Below are positions 45,438 to 56,369 of a stretch of 64,000 nucleotides of DNA, in pieces. The DNA is taken from assembly GCA_036172665.1 (NCBI GenBank), contig CM069874.1, forward strand, positions 54,852,707 to 54,916,706. The letters run 5' to 3'. Position 1 is the stretch's first letter, and the number at the start of each line of letters is the position of its first letter. The DNA comes from Prosopocoilus inquinatus. Lineage: Eukaryota; Arthropoda; Insecta; Coleoptera; Lucanidae. The notes under the pieces were generated by a model. The model was given only the letters and a program-made list of their open reading frames with translations, had not been told where the DNA came from and ran no database searches. The translations under genes were made by a program, and so were the position numbers.

Positions 45438-46921
45438 AAATAGGTAAATTGACGGAGCCAAAAGCGATAACCAAAATGGGGGGAAGGGGGCGCGACGTAC
45501 AGTGCAATGGAACACGCACTTAAAGAGATCCGAATTCGGAATAGAGATTAAAAATACAGACTTATCGTGTTCCCCAAACTGGTAGGCGGTCCAATCTCTT
45601 CCGTAGCAGCTCAGCAGGCTCGAAGGAGAAGGGTCACTCCTCGACTGGCGGAATTTAGCACGCCTCGGTCCCGATGTACCACGTCTAAAAGACGGGGATT
45701 CTGAGGGCCGATGAATTTCGAGTCGAGCAACGACGATGCTGGCCTTAGATTGCACCGTGGTTTGACCACCGTCAAAAAAAAAGAGAGGGGGCGGGGGAAA
45801 CTTGCTATAAAAAAAAAACAAGAGAAAAATCACACAAAGTACAACACAAAAGGAGAAACTAATCATACCCACGCCTCTCGAAGTGAGTTAACATTAACCT
45901 TCAGTTTATCGCCATGGAAACAATTGTCTTCGTACTTGTTACCATGGAAATAAACTGAGAGTTAGAGTTAACCTCTGATTGAAAAATCGAGCCTTAAAGC
46001 TTCAAAAATCCTCAAACGGAGAGCACGTGGCGAGCGTCGATAAAATGGCGGTGAAGGAGATCACACGAGGTCGGGAAAATCAATCCGCATCCAAGCGAAG
46101 GTTAACTTTTCAACCACCAAAACTAAGGAGGCAAAATCCCAACACGGGTAGCCGATTCTTCAAGCCAAAATGGAATCTTAAATTCCCAAAATTTCGGCAA
46201 AGCCAAACCTCAGTCCCCGACGACAACCTTCACTTCATCGCAATCAGTTAACGACTGAACGGAACGCGGAAAACGGGGATGAGCTGAACGCGCGTCCGAC
46301 ATGAAATTAGCAGCAAGAGGAGGGAGAAACAACTTAATGAAGAATACCGAAAGTTGATGGAACGAAGAGAAAACAAACTGAGTCCAACACGAAAAAAAAA
46401 AAAGAATGAGGAGAGAAATAGGAAAAAGGGAACGAGAATCCGTCAGTAGCACACCGTAAAAACAAACGTGTCGCCAAACACCCGAAAGGTTTACGTTAGG
46501 GTAAGAAAAAGCTACAGATGGCAACACTTAGTCAAGTCGGCCGGGCAACACATAACCTCTACTAAAAGAGTAAACAAACAAACGAACATTTCACAGTTCG
46601 CAAAAGGGCACGGACCCGAAGGCGGTTGATGGGAACGAAGAAACACGCCCGAGGAAATGCGCAAAGATGGAAAACAACCCGTGAATGCCACGCAGCGAAA
46701 TGACCAAGCAAGGTACGTGCAACAATTAGATAGAAAGCGAGTACACGAATAGCATTTGCAGAAACACGCCCTGTGAAAGACATCCAGCGTAACCAAGACA
46801 AGGGGGAAGAAGTGTAAAAACGGATCTCGAACAGAAGAAGAAAACACAGCCTGACCGAAACGGAGAAAACGACAAGCCGAACGTAACAAACTTTAAAAGA
46901 TACCTATTCGTATTAACTGAT

Positions 46922-46980
46922 GAGATGTTTGATGTGTTTGTCGAGATGTTTGATGTGTTTGTCGAGATGTTTGCGGTGTT
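46922..46980. repeat. 21-bp tandem repeat, 2.8 copies
   Basis: Unit gagatgtttgatgtgtttgtc at 46922 and 46943, third copy partial and diverged at 46964. Confidence 0.9.
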
Positions 46981-47150
46981 AGTTCTATCGATTGTACACT
47001 AATGCTTAAAAGTTTCGAAATGAAAAGCAATAAAATCGTTCGAATTTGAACCTTATTGAAACGGGCCTAATATATTTCGAACCTTAAGGAACAGAGACAC
47101 TTTCTCCGCACTCCGATAGGAGGGTCCTATTAAACCCCGGCCGGTGCAGA

Positions 47151-47713
47151 TGTTTATGGTTTGTTGAATTTCGTTGCCAGTATTTGGTTCCGAGTATTTA
47201 TTGAGGCGATGCGCGGTTGCGAACGCGGACGCGGTGGCGAATTTGTTTGTTCTCTTTTGCTTTAACTTAAAAATTGAACAAAAAATGTTTTTTTTTTTAA
47301 TTAGAATATTTTATATTGTTAAATAACAGGATTTCAGATCATATTATAAAGATATATAAATGTTAAATTGCTATAAAGGATCGACGATGTTAATTAATCT
47401 GAAAAATTATAATTATACCAAATTTCTGCCTTTATACACTTCTGGTTTGTTTGACTTCACAAAAATTTTATTCGTTTGTAGTTTGTGTATGTTTTTCTGT
47501 GGATTCTAAAATTTTCATTACGAGAAATACATAAATAGATTTTTGGTAAATATGAAATGCAGGGTGATTTATTAGCTCACCGACAAGCTTTGCGATACGA
47601 AAAGCTCACATAATTTTAAGAAAATAATAACAATTAGGACATATGTTCGATTTTATTTATTTTTAAGTAAATAGAAGACCTCACAATTTTGATTCTAGTT
47701 ATTTTGTCCCATT
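47151..47713. other. Gene-free AT-rich stretch
   Basis: A lone gcagggtgatttattagctc at 47561 is a terminal motif of the TA-flanked group without a visible partner. Confidence 0.4.
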
Positions 47714-47760
47714 CCTCTGTACAGCTGTTTCAGTCCTATTTGGGGCTTCGTCAGCAGAAG
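47714..47760 (-). ncRNA. Hammerhead ribozyme with 4-nt helix III loop
   Basis: Minus strand: helix I cttctg (47760-47755), CTGACGA (47754-47748), helix II agcccc/ggact around aaata (47747-47732), GAAAC (47731-47727), loop AGCT, GTA (47722-47720), cagagg (47719-47714) closing helix I over 6 bp with one G-U. Core canonical; cleavage triplet GUA is tolerated in the family. Short PLE remnant; gatgtcgctattta follows on the plus side. Confidence 0.82.
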
Positions 47761-48136
47761 CGATCGCAGGATGTCGCTATTTAAGCGGTTTCTATTATGC
47801 TATTTAAGCATTTCCGTTATATTTTACATTTTTTCACGTCATCTTTATTTTATAAATGTTAATATATTGATATTTTCAATTCAATTTTATCATACACGTC
47901 TTATTCACATGTCAAGAAACCTATTCATGTAAAATATTTTCGACATCAAGAAAAATTATGTTTCATTTTACCGAACCTCTGTTTTATGATACCCTTTTTT
48001 TCTTTGTGATAAAGAGATGTCACGTATAAAAACCTATGACTTTTATGCTGTTATGTGTTTCTGCGGATCCTAAAATGAAGCATCTATACATACCGTGAGC
48101 ATATAAATCGAAATCACCAATTATTAAATAATGAAA

Positions 48137-48240
48137 TCTTGAATATCTGGGACCAATTAGGTAATGGACCACTGTGCTCAAATGTAATAAATTCCATGCA
48201 GAGAAGACTGGAGGAAGTAATTACAAATGGCGGTTACTAG
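48137..48240 (+). pseudogene. Tc1-like transposase C-terminal remnant
   Basis: Reads ILNIWDQLGNGPLCSN then VINSMQRRLEEVITNGGY and a stop. This matches the end of Tc1/mariner transposases (nvWD.LG ... SM.RR...VI...GG.t.Y) with a deletion in the middle. The catalytic region is absent. Confidence 0.75.
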
Positions 48241-50187
48241 ACACATTACTAATTTATAATTAAAATATATATTACACTATTATTGATCTATTTTTTTATG
48301 TAAATATATGTATATGTGAATTATTATTTTGTTAATTTTTATTTCAGTTTTGCTTTTACTTGTAATAACTTTTTCGTTGTTCTCAATAATAAAGTCTTGA
48401 ATACTTTTTCCAGTGTATGTTATTCTTTTTTATACGGTATCATATAATATTGTAAGAATTTACAGTGAAATAAATTTAAAATAACTTAATTTCATTTAAA
48501 TAATAAGTTTACTGATGATACTTATTGATCGAATAATTAACTCATTGAAATTATTCAGAATCAAACAAATTTAGGAAACTTAACAAATATAGTATTAAAC
48601 TCCTAGAATATAGAATGATATGTGTAATAGTTAAAAAATGCAATACTTTCGTTAAAAATAATATACATATTTCATTCTACGCCACAGAGGAAAAAATAAT
48701 ATTCTTCTTTTTAGTTTCTTCTCAAATCTGACATCAGTAAAATAAGTTGAAAAGTTCATCCACAAAATTTGGCAAGTTTTCATTAATCTAGAAGTTAAGA
48801 GAAAATGATTAAATCGTATAACATTTATTTTGTGAAAATATGTGAATGATTTTTGAGTATTTGACAAAATATATAGAATGAGCTAGATTATTTAAATTTG
48901 TTTCTTATTATAATAATATAAATGCTAAGAAGTTCTGCTCAACAAAGCTATTAATTAGTTGCAAAACATATGTGTATTTAATGAAACTAGAAAGTTAAAT
49001 TTAATTAACGAAAAATAACAGATTATATTTTATTGACTTATTTAATTTCAATTGCCAAAGTTTCAGAAATTTTAATTTCATAATGCACACATTATTTACT
49101 ACACATGTTATAATATTTAGAAAATAAATTTTGTTAAATTTCTTATCCATCCAACTACAATGAAAGTCTTTCTAGCAGATTATTCAAGTTGGTTGAATAA
49201 GTTCGCATCTGTGTTAAATCGCTGTGTTTGCGATGACCGGTTTTATTATCGGGGTAGCAGGTACGGTTGTAAAAGCTATAAGGTTCATAATTGCAAAGCA
49301 TAAAATTTCTTACTGCCAGTGGCATGTTTCGTACTCCGAAAACTTTATAGCAGAAGTGTACAAGTGATAGAAGAAGTGTTACAGATTAAATATCTCAAAA
49401 AATAGTCCGTCAAGTTTGTTAGCGGTGCAATGTAATAAGTTTTCTTTATTTGTATTACTTTTAATTACTAGAAATTTTACATCGCATTCTCATAATAACT
49501 CACCGCTTGACTTACATAGACGCAATTACGATCGAGACGTTTTAATTACGCGCTGGATTTATCGTCAGCGTTTTCTTGCCTATTTTTTCCGATACACTAA
49601 CGATCAGGTGAGGCGATGGAAATAAATAAGTACACGTTTAAGCAATTTTCATTTTCTAGAGCCGCCTTATCGGACGTGTTACGGCCGAGCATAAATCCAG
49701 GGCGTATCGCGGCGATCGTAAATTTAAATTAGCTCGATAAAATAGGCATTCGAAGCGTTCGATTTATTTACGTTTTGGCAGTTCGCACGGAACGTATACG
49801 TGCATACGTTACTCTAACTACTACCGGCGAGTTATAAAACTCATGCAGGCGTTGATTTACTCGCTCGAAATAGTCGGATCGTTTGTTTTCATCGATCTTA
49901 TCTTTTAATTACACACAGCGTCGTTCCTGCTCTTGAGAGAAACGATGCATTCATTCGTTTGCTCTCAAATCGACGAAGCATTAAAATGGATAATTAGGAG
50001 AAATTGTGTATGAAATGTAAAGTAATAATAAAAAATGGCTTCTAAAACTTCTGGGAAACAGATTTTGGGCTTTACTTCAAACTAAGCGACCTACAAGAAA
50101 GTCGTCTTCCAGAGTTAGCCCGATTTGGCTGAAAAGAGCTATTCCACACAGAATGCGGCCAAGCGCGGCGATGAAGTTCTTTTACAG
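48241..50187. other. Gene-free region, partly likely host sequence
   Basis: 48241-49150 is very AT-rich. 49490-49960 is G+C- and CpG-richer, without transposon ends, and may be host non-coding DNA. Confidence 0.4.
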
Positions 50188-50281
50188 TAGGGATGGCAAA
50201 AAAAAATTATATGTCGATATATCGACTCATATGATATATCGTTCACCATGTATCGATACATTCGATATATCGTTACAAATA

Positions 50282-51394
50282 CAGCGTGTAATCAAATAAG
50301 TTTCACACATTAAAACTGTAAGTTCTTTCTCACTTAAGAAAGTGATTTCTGCAAATATGAATTTTATTGGTGAAAAATTAAAAAAATTAAAACCCCCCCA
50401 GAGCCCGGAGACTTTTTGTTTGAAAACCTCTGACTGGCCGTGTATCAGTTTCTTCAAGCGCATCATAAAATGTCGTAAAACAATAAAGCGTCATCGAACT
50501 GAAGGGCACTGGGTTAAAATCGTCGCTTATGTAATTCCATAACGGAAAAGAATTATAAATATCCATCGCGTTGCTTACAAAATCAATCAATTTTTCTTAA
50601 TTTTCACGTAATTGTTAATAGTTTTCTGCTCACAAAACTGTAAAAATAAATAAAAATTAGAAATTCCGTTTTTTACAATTATTTTACTAATTGATACGTA
50701 TTCATCGTATACTTTATTTGCTGGTCGTCAATAAACTGCATTGTAATTTCTTTATTGCGTAAAATGTTTAAGAATGTCTTTTCTTTCTGCATTTCGGAAA
50801 ATCGTTATTGAATGGAGTCATAGCTTTTATTATTTTGTGGAACCAAAACAATAAAGCGTCATCGAACTCGAATTACGAAGAAACGTATTCGTTAGTGGAA
50901 ATAATTAACAAGCGACTAATATTTTTTTTTAATTATTTTAATACGCGAAATTAGCACTGCAAATCATGTGTACTATTGGTTTACAAAGACCAGGATGTCA
51001 AGATCTAATTATTGTCGATTATCTAATGAAACAGATTTAATTCTGATCAATGCAAGCAGATTTAAATTGTTCTCCTTTAAAAATAATGCACACACGAGCC
51101 ACGACGGAGAGGTTGTGAATTTGAACGCTCGTTTTTAATGGGTCGGTGATTCTATTTTGCTGTGTTCCCATAAAGCTTTCAAAATGCGATCAAGCAATTG
51201 ACCTTGAATTTTGCTGGAATTTTGTTTTATAACGTTGTTTTTGTGCACGGCCGACCAGAAGTTCTCAAACAAAAGAGTCACTAGGTTAATTTTTTTTATT
51301 TTTAAGCTAGACTTTTGGTAGTTGCAGCATTAATTCTCTTACATGATGAGGAACTTGCGGTATTAATATATGAAACTAATTTGATTACACCCTG
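50282..51394. mobile_element. TA-flanked element, CAGSGTGTAATCAAATAAG ends (full copy)
   Basis: Left CAGCGTGTAATCAAATAAG (50282) and right CTAATTTGATTACACCCTG (51394) are inverted with two mismatches; TA on both sides. Fuller relative of the copy at 6553-7431. Non-coding. Confidence 0.83.
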
Positions 51395-51414
51395 TATATC
51401 GATATATTCAGATA

Positions 51415-52645
51415 CAGGTGTCTCAAAACCACTGTCTTTAAATGAAATTGTTAGTTCCTCGTTACGTAAGAGATTAATTCTCCAAATCTGAAATTGTTTG
51501 CCCAAAAATAAAAAACTGACCTATCACAAGCGAGCGCAGTCCCTTTGTTTTGAAAGTTCTGCTTAGTTTACGACTTGTTTCAACAATTTATTCCGATAAA
51601 AGCAATAAACCGCCCTAAAACTATTTATTTACGTTTACAGCTCGGTCAAGGTCTTATTGTATACAATATGAATCTGACTTGCGGACATCGGCATGTTTAT
51701 TTGTGTTTTCAACATGCGATAAGTAAGAACGTTTGTTTACGCACCTCTTTGTAATAGACAATAACAATTATGTTAACAACGAGTACCTAGTCTCCGCTAG
51801 ATTTTTGCTGAAGTAATTAAACATCTTCGTATGCTAGTTTTGTAACTGCGTTGAAAATGCGTGAAATTATTTTTTATTATCGCGCTAATAGCTGCAGAAT
51901 AAGTATTGCAAGAGCAGCAACTATTTCTATTGTAAAAACGGAAAGCAAGAATTGGAGTCTGATACGATGAAAAATTTAAATAAATTAGATTGTACACACA
52001 GTAAGCTATGGGTTCAAAATAAGTAATTGAATTACTTCCCTAGCTCCCAATCGAACTATTTTATTAATTGTTTACATTCCAATACAGAACACCTGTTTTT
52101 GTAAAGATAATATTATACCTGAATTTCTGCGTCGGCTTAAACCATAAAGACATAAGAGCTCTCGCCTAGTGCAGACGTTCATTAGTTATTAATTAATTTT
52201 TGCTGTACAAATACAATAACTTTAGTAATCAACATTTTAAATTGGCCATTTACAAACGAATATGATGTAAGGATTTCCTCTTTTTCGATCGCCTGTAGAT
52301 TGAATTTTTTAACTGTTAAAGTACGGATTAGCACAAAACTAATCTTCAATTAATGCAAGACGTACAGAATATTTTAAACTATTAAGAATTTATCTAGTTA
52401 CAAAATTTATCTGTTTTTAAAATTAACATAAAACACGATAAAACGTCGGAGAATAGTTGAAAACCAAGATCCGCCGGAACATTTAAGCTGCATTCAGCGA
52501 CCCTCAAACAATTTCTATGAGATAGTATAATAATTTTTATCTGCGTTATTATTGCCACCTGACCAATAGTTGCTGAAGAAATTTTGCTTCTTTTCTTAAC
52601 CACCATTTGTGGTTTCAATTAAGACATAGGTTTAGAGGTACGCTG
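51415..52645. mobile_element. TA-flanked element, second copy of the 11415 family
   Basis: Left CAGGTGTCTCAAAACCACTG and right aggtttagaggtacgctg; TA flanks. Colinear with 11415-12762 with several small deletions, roughly 85% identical by eye. Confidence 0.83.
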
Positions 52646-52859
52646 TATTTATTTATTTTAGATTTCAATTCATTAATAAAATAAATTTTATTTCAATATA
52701 CTCGCCCAAAAATAAATAACATAACATCCTATAATAAAATTAATGAATAGGCAAAATATTTCCGAATTTTGCTTTTCGGTGGGGAATTTATGATTTTTTA
52801 TTAAATAATTTATAAACACGTCACAATTATTAAAAAAAAAAAATAATTTTCAAAATCGC

Positions 52860-53368
52860 ACTTCAGAAGTCAAATTGTAAATTAAGCTCTTATGAAATTA
52901 GTAGGCCATTCAGTTAGGGATTAATTTATGTTTTTGTTAATATCTCCCCTAAAAATAAAAATGTTTCGGGTATGTTATAGATCGTTGAAAAGCTCTTTTC
53001 AAAGACTATCGAACTAACCGAAAACCTAATATGGGTGCCGTATGAAAAATAATAGTTACGGCTAATAACTTGAAAACATATGACAGTCGAAGGTCTCTGT
53101 TTGCATGAAACACTTTGTCTTAAAAAGTGTCTCAACAATGTAAAAGTTTAGAAGAGGTCACATCGGGTATCATCAAGTTATTGAGGAATATTGAAATCGT
53201 CAAATTTTGGTTTTTTAATTTATCTTAAAATTTAAAACAGTTATGGTGAATTTAAAATGAGATTTGTTGCGAGCATTGAATTCTGCAAATCATTCCCCAT
53301 TTAACCGTTGCTCTATTTCTTTTAATAGCTGAGATGTCAATGGTGAGCATGGAAATGTGGACACAGTG
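52860..53368. mobile_element. Half of a foldback element (4381 family)
   Basis: Matches the right half of 4381-5130, including the loop (ggattaatttatgttttt) and the terminal gtggacacagtg followed by TA at 53369. The left arm is missing. Confidence 0.75.
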
Positions 53369-53372
53369 TATA

Positions 53373-53845
53373 CAGGATTATTCAAAATAAGTGTCCGACC
53401 CGTTAGGAGCGTATTCATTAAAGTCATGCAAGTGTGAAATTGCAAGAAGTAATTCTGTCAGAGGCATTTCAGAAATCAACCTCTTTTGAATCCAAAATGG
53501 AAATAATGATTCATTTCTTATGTATACATACCCACGTCCGAAATTCGAATGAAACAATTGCGTATTAAACATTTTTTTTCCGCAGAAAACCATAAATAAA
53601 AACGTTTTACAGTTTCATTTCAAGGTAAACGCCAGTGTTTCGTTCTATTCCACCCGAGTTCATTGTTTTTGTGACGCAATACAGCTGCATTAGCGCCCAA
53701 CAACCAATTTATATCTAAATATTAAATGTATTTTATTTCAAAAACTATAAATATTAGACCCCTTGTGCATATAGTTTTTTTTTGTTTTCTTTCTCTGTGT
53801 ACTACCTGTGGTTGACGGGTCGGATACTTATTATTATTCACCCTG
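53373..53845. mobile_element. 473-bp TA-flanked MITE, CAGGRTTATTCAAAATAAG ends
   Basis: Left CAGGATTATTCAAAATAAG with gtccgaccc further in; right gggtcgga...ttattcaccctg. TA flanks at 53371-53372 and 53846-53847. A fragment of the family is at 61915-62060 (gaatcaaaataagcttccg, aatccaaaatggaaa). Confidence 0.78.
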
Positions 53846-54847
53846 TATAGGGTGTGACAATTGAAATAAAAAAGTTGCATGCAGTACCATTATTTTGATT
53901 CATTCTACGTAGATGAAAATAATTTCGTATTGTAGACCTCTAAAATTCACAATAAAAATATTTGCAAACTTGTTTTGTATCTGCAGTAGTTATCCAGAAC
54001 GCAATGTTCAGACACCTATACACTTGTGATAAGAAACTTTCTTTGTTAACCGGAAGATGTCGCGGTTGCTGGCGAAATCGATTTCTGAATTGAAGGTTTC
54101 CGTATAATTTTGAATGTATTCATTTATCTGTAATCTTTGAAGACTTGCGTTGCCAATAGTAACAATAAAGCGTATGCCTGTTGTGTTTACTTGCTTGCAA
54201 TGTAGGTACGGAAGCGTGGATTTTGTCGTCAGAATGCAGGGTAGTCAAAACACCAATGAGGAGGTCATTGCGTAAAAGTCTTCTCAATTTTCAAGGGATT
54301 ATATAATTTTCTCCTTTCTTTACATCGACAAGTTTCCTTATGTTTCCTCAGTTTCTCATCAATTTCAGTTGATATTCGAGGTGTTCCATTTGAAAAAATG
54401 ACAGATTTTACATAATGCGAACTGAATTGATTTTTGATCTAAGGTTGATTGTCGTATCATTGAAATTGATAACTTGGCAGTCGATCTAATATGACCCATT
54501 TTTTGTATAAAGTTAAAAATACCTCCGTAAATACTAGAAATAAGTAAATATATCAATCAATCAATCAATGGCTAACCTAAGCTATAATAAAATATACAGT
54601 ATGCCCGGATTTCTTAGGGACAACACGGATAACTTTTGTATTTGAACAGTTAGAGAGATTGCTAAATTAGCAAAGAGGTGCAGGTTTGACAATGGTGAGC
54701 ATTGAAATGTAGACCCAGTGTATATTTAATTATAAAATCCATATACCTAATACATATCCATATTTTTCGCGAATGTATCGATATTTCTAATATATCGATA
54801 TATCGTTGCCATCCCTATTCTGATGAGAGTGCGGACGGTCTATAACA

Positions 54848-54887
54848 TGGCTCAGCGGTTAACCTAGCCCACTTTAGGCTCAAATCC
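54848..54887 (+). promoter_or_regulatory. tRNA-like A and B boxes, possible SINE remnant
   Basis: TGGCTCAGCGGTT at 54848 fits the pol III A box; GGCTCAAATCC at 54877 fits a B box with two mismatches. The spacing (29) is shorter than in a tRNA gene, so this is not a working tRNA. A SINE head with a deleted anticodon arm is possible. Confidence 0.35.
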
Positions 54888-55434
54888 CATCAGGGCCATG
54901 GATGTTTGTTTTGTTCGTTGATTGGCCCAGGTCAGCTTACACATAGTAAATGCCTAGAATGGTTAATACCAAAAGGCAAAATGAGCGTGGACTGCGCAAA
55001 GCAGACGAGACAAGACTAGTGCGAAGCCGTAGTACTGCAAGTGGGTAGATAACACTGGTAGGTAATCCTCGGTTAACCGGATACTGTATGTACTACGGGT
55101 ACCAGGTAATACCAGTTAACGGGTGTCTCTTGGTATTAGGTGATTTTTGTGGTATGTGGTTTTGTTTTTAGCCAGAGTAAAGTATATTCCTCTTTCTTGG
55201 TTTCCTTTCTTCTTGGTTTAGGATGAAAATTTATTTTTTATTTATTTATTTTCTACCCCTTTTAACAACCCTTCGGTCATTACAATGTGAAATAAATAGG
55301 GATGCCATTTCTCTAATAAACTTTCCAATATTGCATCAAAAATTTGAAATTCTCATTTGAAGAGTTCGGTAATATTAAAATTAAATCATGAACGAAGAAA
55401 ATATTTTCAATTTTCTCCATCTATCGAAATATAT
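54888..55434. other. Gene-free stretch after the outer hAT-like element
   Basis: Moderate G+C to about 55130, possibly the SINE body; then AT-rich. No coding signal. Confidence 0.35.
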
Positions 55435-55636
55435 ACTAAATTTATTAGCAGATAAATTAGCGACATCTTACGATCGTTTTTGACCTGACATTGCAGTAGG
55501 ATAGACAAATTGAAGCGGGATTTGCTCCAAATAAGTCCCCCATGCAAGGCGGCCATGCTTGCTGTCAAAGCATAATGAAAGTTTTTAAAAAACAATTGTG
55601 CAAATAGTTTTTGATTGCAGTGAAAACCTCGAGCAG

Positions 55637-55683
55637 CCTCTGGACTGCTGTTTCAGCCCTGCTTGGGGCTTCTTCAGCAGAGA
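55637..55683 (-). ncRNA. Hammerhead ribozyme with AGCA helix III loop
   Basis: Minus strand: helix I (c)tctg (55683-55678), CTGAAGA (55677-55671), helix II agccc/gggct (55670-55655), GAAAC (55654-55650), loop AGCA, GTC (55645-55643), cagagg (55642-55637). Helix I has 5-6 bp; core and GUC cleavage triplet are canonical. Confidence 0.88.
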
Positions 55684-56263
55684 CGTAGCTCGACATTCCC
55701 ACTACAAACAAAAACGACTTGTCCAATTTATTCGCCCAAGCAGGGCTGAAACAGCTGTCCAAAGGCTGCTCAGGTTTTCACTGCAATCAAAAACGATTTG
55801 CACAAAACGTTTTTACTAAATTTATTAACTGATAAAATAGCGACATCTTACTATTGCTTTTTGACCTAACATTGCAGTAGGAGAGACAAATTGAAGCGGG
55901 ATTTGCTCCTAATAAGTCCCCCATGCAAGGCGGCCATGCTTGCTGTCAAAGCATAATGAAAATTTTTCTACTAAATTTATTATCATATAAAATAGCGACA
56001 TCTTACTATCGCTTTTTGACCTAACATTGCAGTAGGATAGACAAATTGAAGCGGGATTTGCTCCTAATGAGTCCCCCATGCAAGGCGGCCATGCTTGCTG
56101 TCAAAGCATAATGAAAGATTTTAGAAAAATTTTGTGCAAATCGTTTTTGATTGCAGTGAGAACCTCGAGCAGCCTCTGGACAGCTGTTTCAGCCCTGCTT
56201 GAATAAATTTGCGAATAAATTGGGCAAGTCGTTTTTGGTCTGCAGTGGGAATGTCGAGCTACG

Positions 56264-56310
56264 TTTCTGCTGAAGAAGCCCCAAGCAGGGCTGAAACAGC
56301 TGTCCAGAGG
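56264..56310 (+). ncRNA. Hammerhead ribozyme with AGCT helix III loop
   Basis: Plus strand: helix I tttctg (56264-56269), CTGAAGA (56270-56276), helix II agccc/gggct (56277-56292), GAAAC (56293-56297), loop AGCT, GTC (56302-56304), cagagg (56305-56310). Same class as 55637, opposite strand. Confidence 0.88.
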
Positions 56311-56369
56311 CTGCTCGAGGTTCTCACTGCAATCAAAAACGATTTGCACAAAATTTTACTAAATTTATT

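Larger units (their letters stand above)
44620..47150. other. G+C-richer block of unknown nature
   Basis: About 2.5 kb with higher G+C and CpG than its surroundings, purine-rich on the plus strand. Open frames exist on both strands but their translations are low-complexity and match no family I know. It includes a 13-base G run, an (AT)n tract, a palindrome at 45885-45985 related to the TAA MITEs (tttatcgccatgg / ccatggaaataaa), and a 21-bp tandem repeat. Candidates are an LTR-element fragment or host promoter/CpG-rich sequence; I could not find a paired LTR. Confidence 0.35.
50188..54817. mobile_element. hAT-like outer element (TAGGGATGGCAA ends) filled with nested elements
   Basis: TAGGGATGGCAA at 50188-50199 is mirrored by TTGCCATCCCTA at 54806-54817, and both ends carry (g/c)atatatcgatatatc-type subterminal repeats. 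TAGGG-TGG-CAA ends resemble hAT elements. The outer 8-mers match in only 5 of 8 positions, so the target duplication is not firm. No transposase frame survives; the interior is a series of TA-flanked elements. Confidence 0.6.
55435..56369. mobile_element. PLE repeat array with three units and hammerheads
   Basis: The 12-mer actaaatttatt occurs at 55435, 55817, 55973 and 56358, always at a unit boundary. Each unit carries the agcgacatctta...gcattgcagtagga... block ending ggcggccatgcttgctgtc (minus-strand sense). Complete hammerheads lie at 55637-55683 (minus) and 56264-56310 (plus), with half copies at 55738-55772 and 56166-56200. The units differ by small deletions. The array has the sequence of PLE repeats without any RT. 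Confidence 0.82.

Noticed and set aside
45339..45872. 177-codon open frame on the minus strand
   Set aside because: Poly-Phe, poly-Tyr/Ile from (AT)n and Pro/Ser runs; it looks like translated repeats.
44620..47150. LTR retrotransposon
   Set aside because: No paired LTR, primer-binding site or gag/pol motif could be found.
54841..54900. tRNA gene
   Set aside because: A and B boxes are too close and no acceptor stem pairs; at best a SINE remnant.
55435..56369. CRISPR-like or satellite array
   Set aside because: Units contain PLE repeat and hammerhead sequence with flanking duplications; spacing and content do not fit CRISPR, and there are too few units for a satellite.
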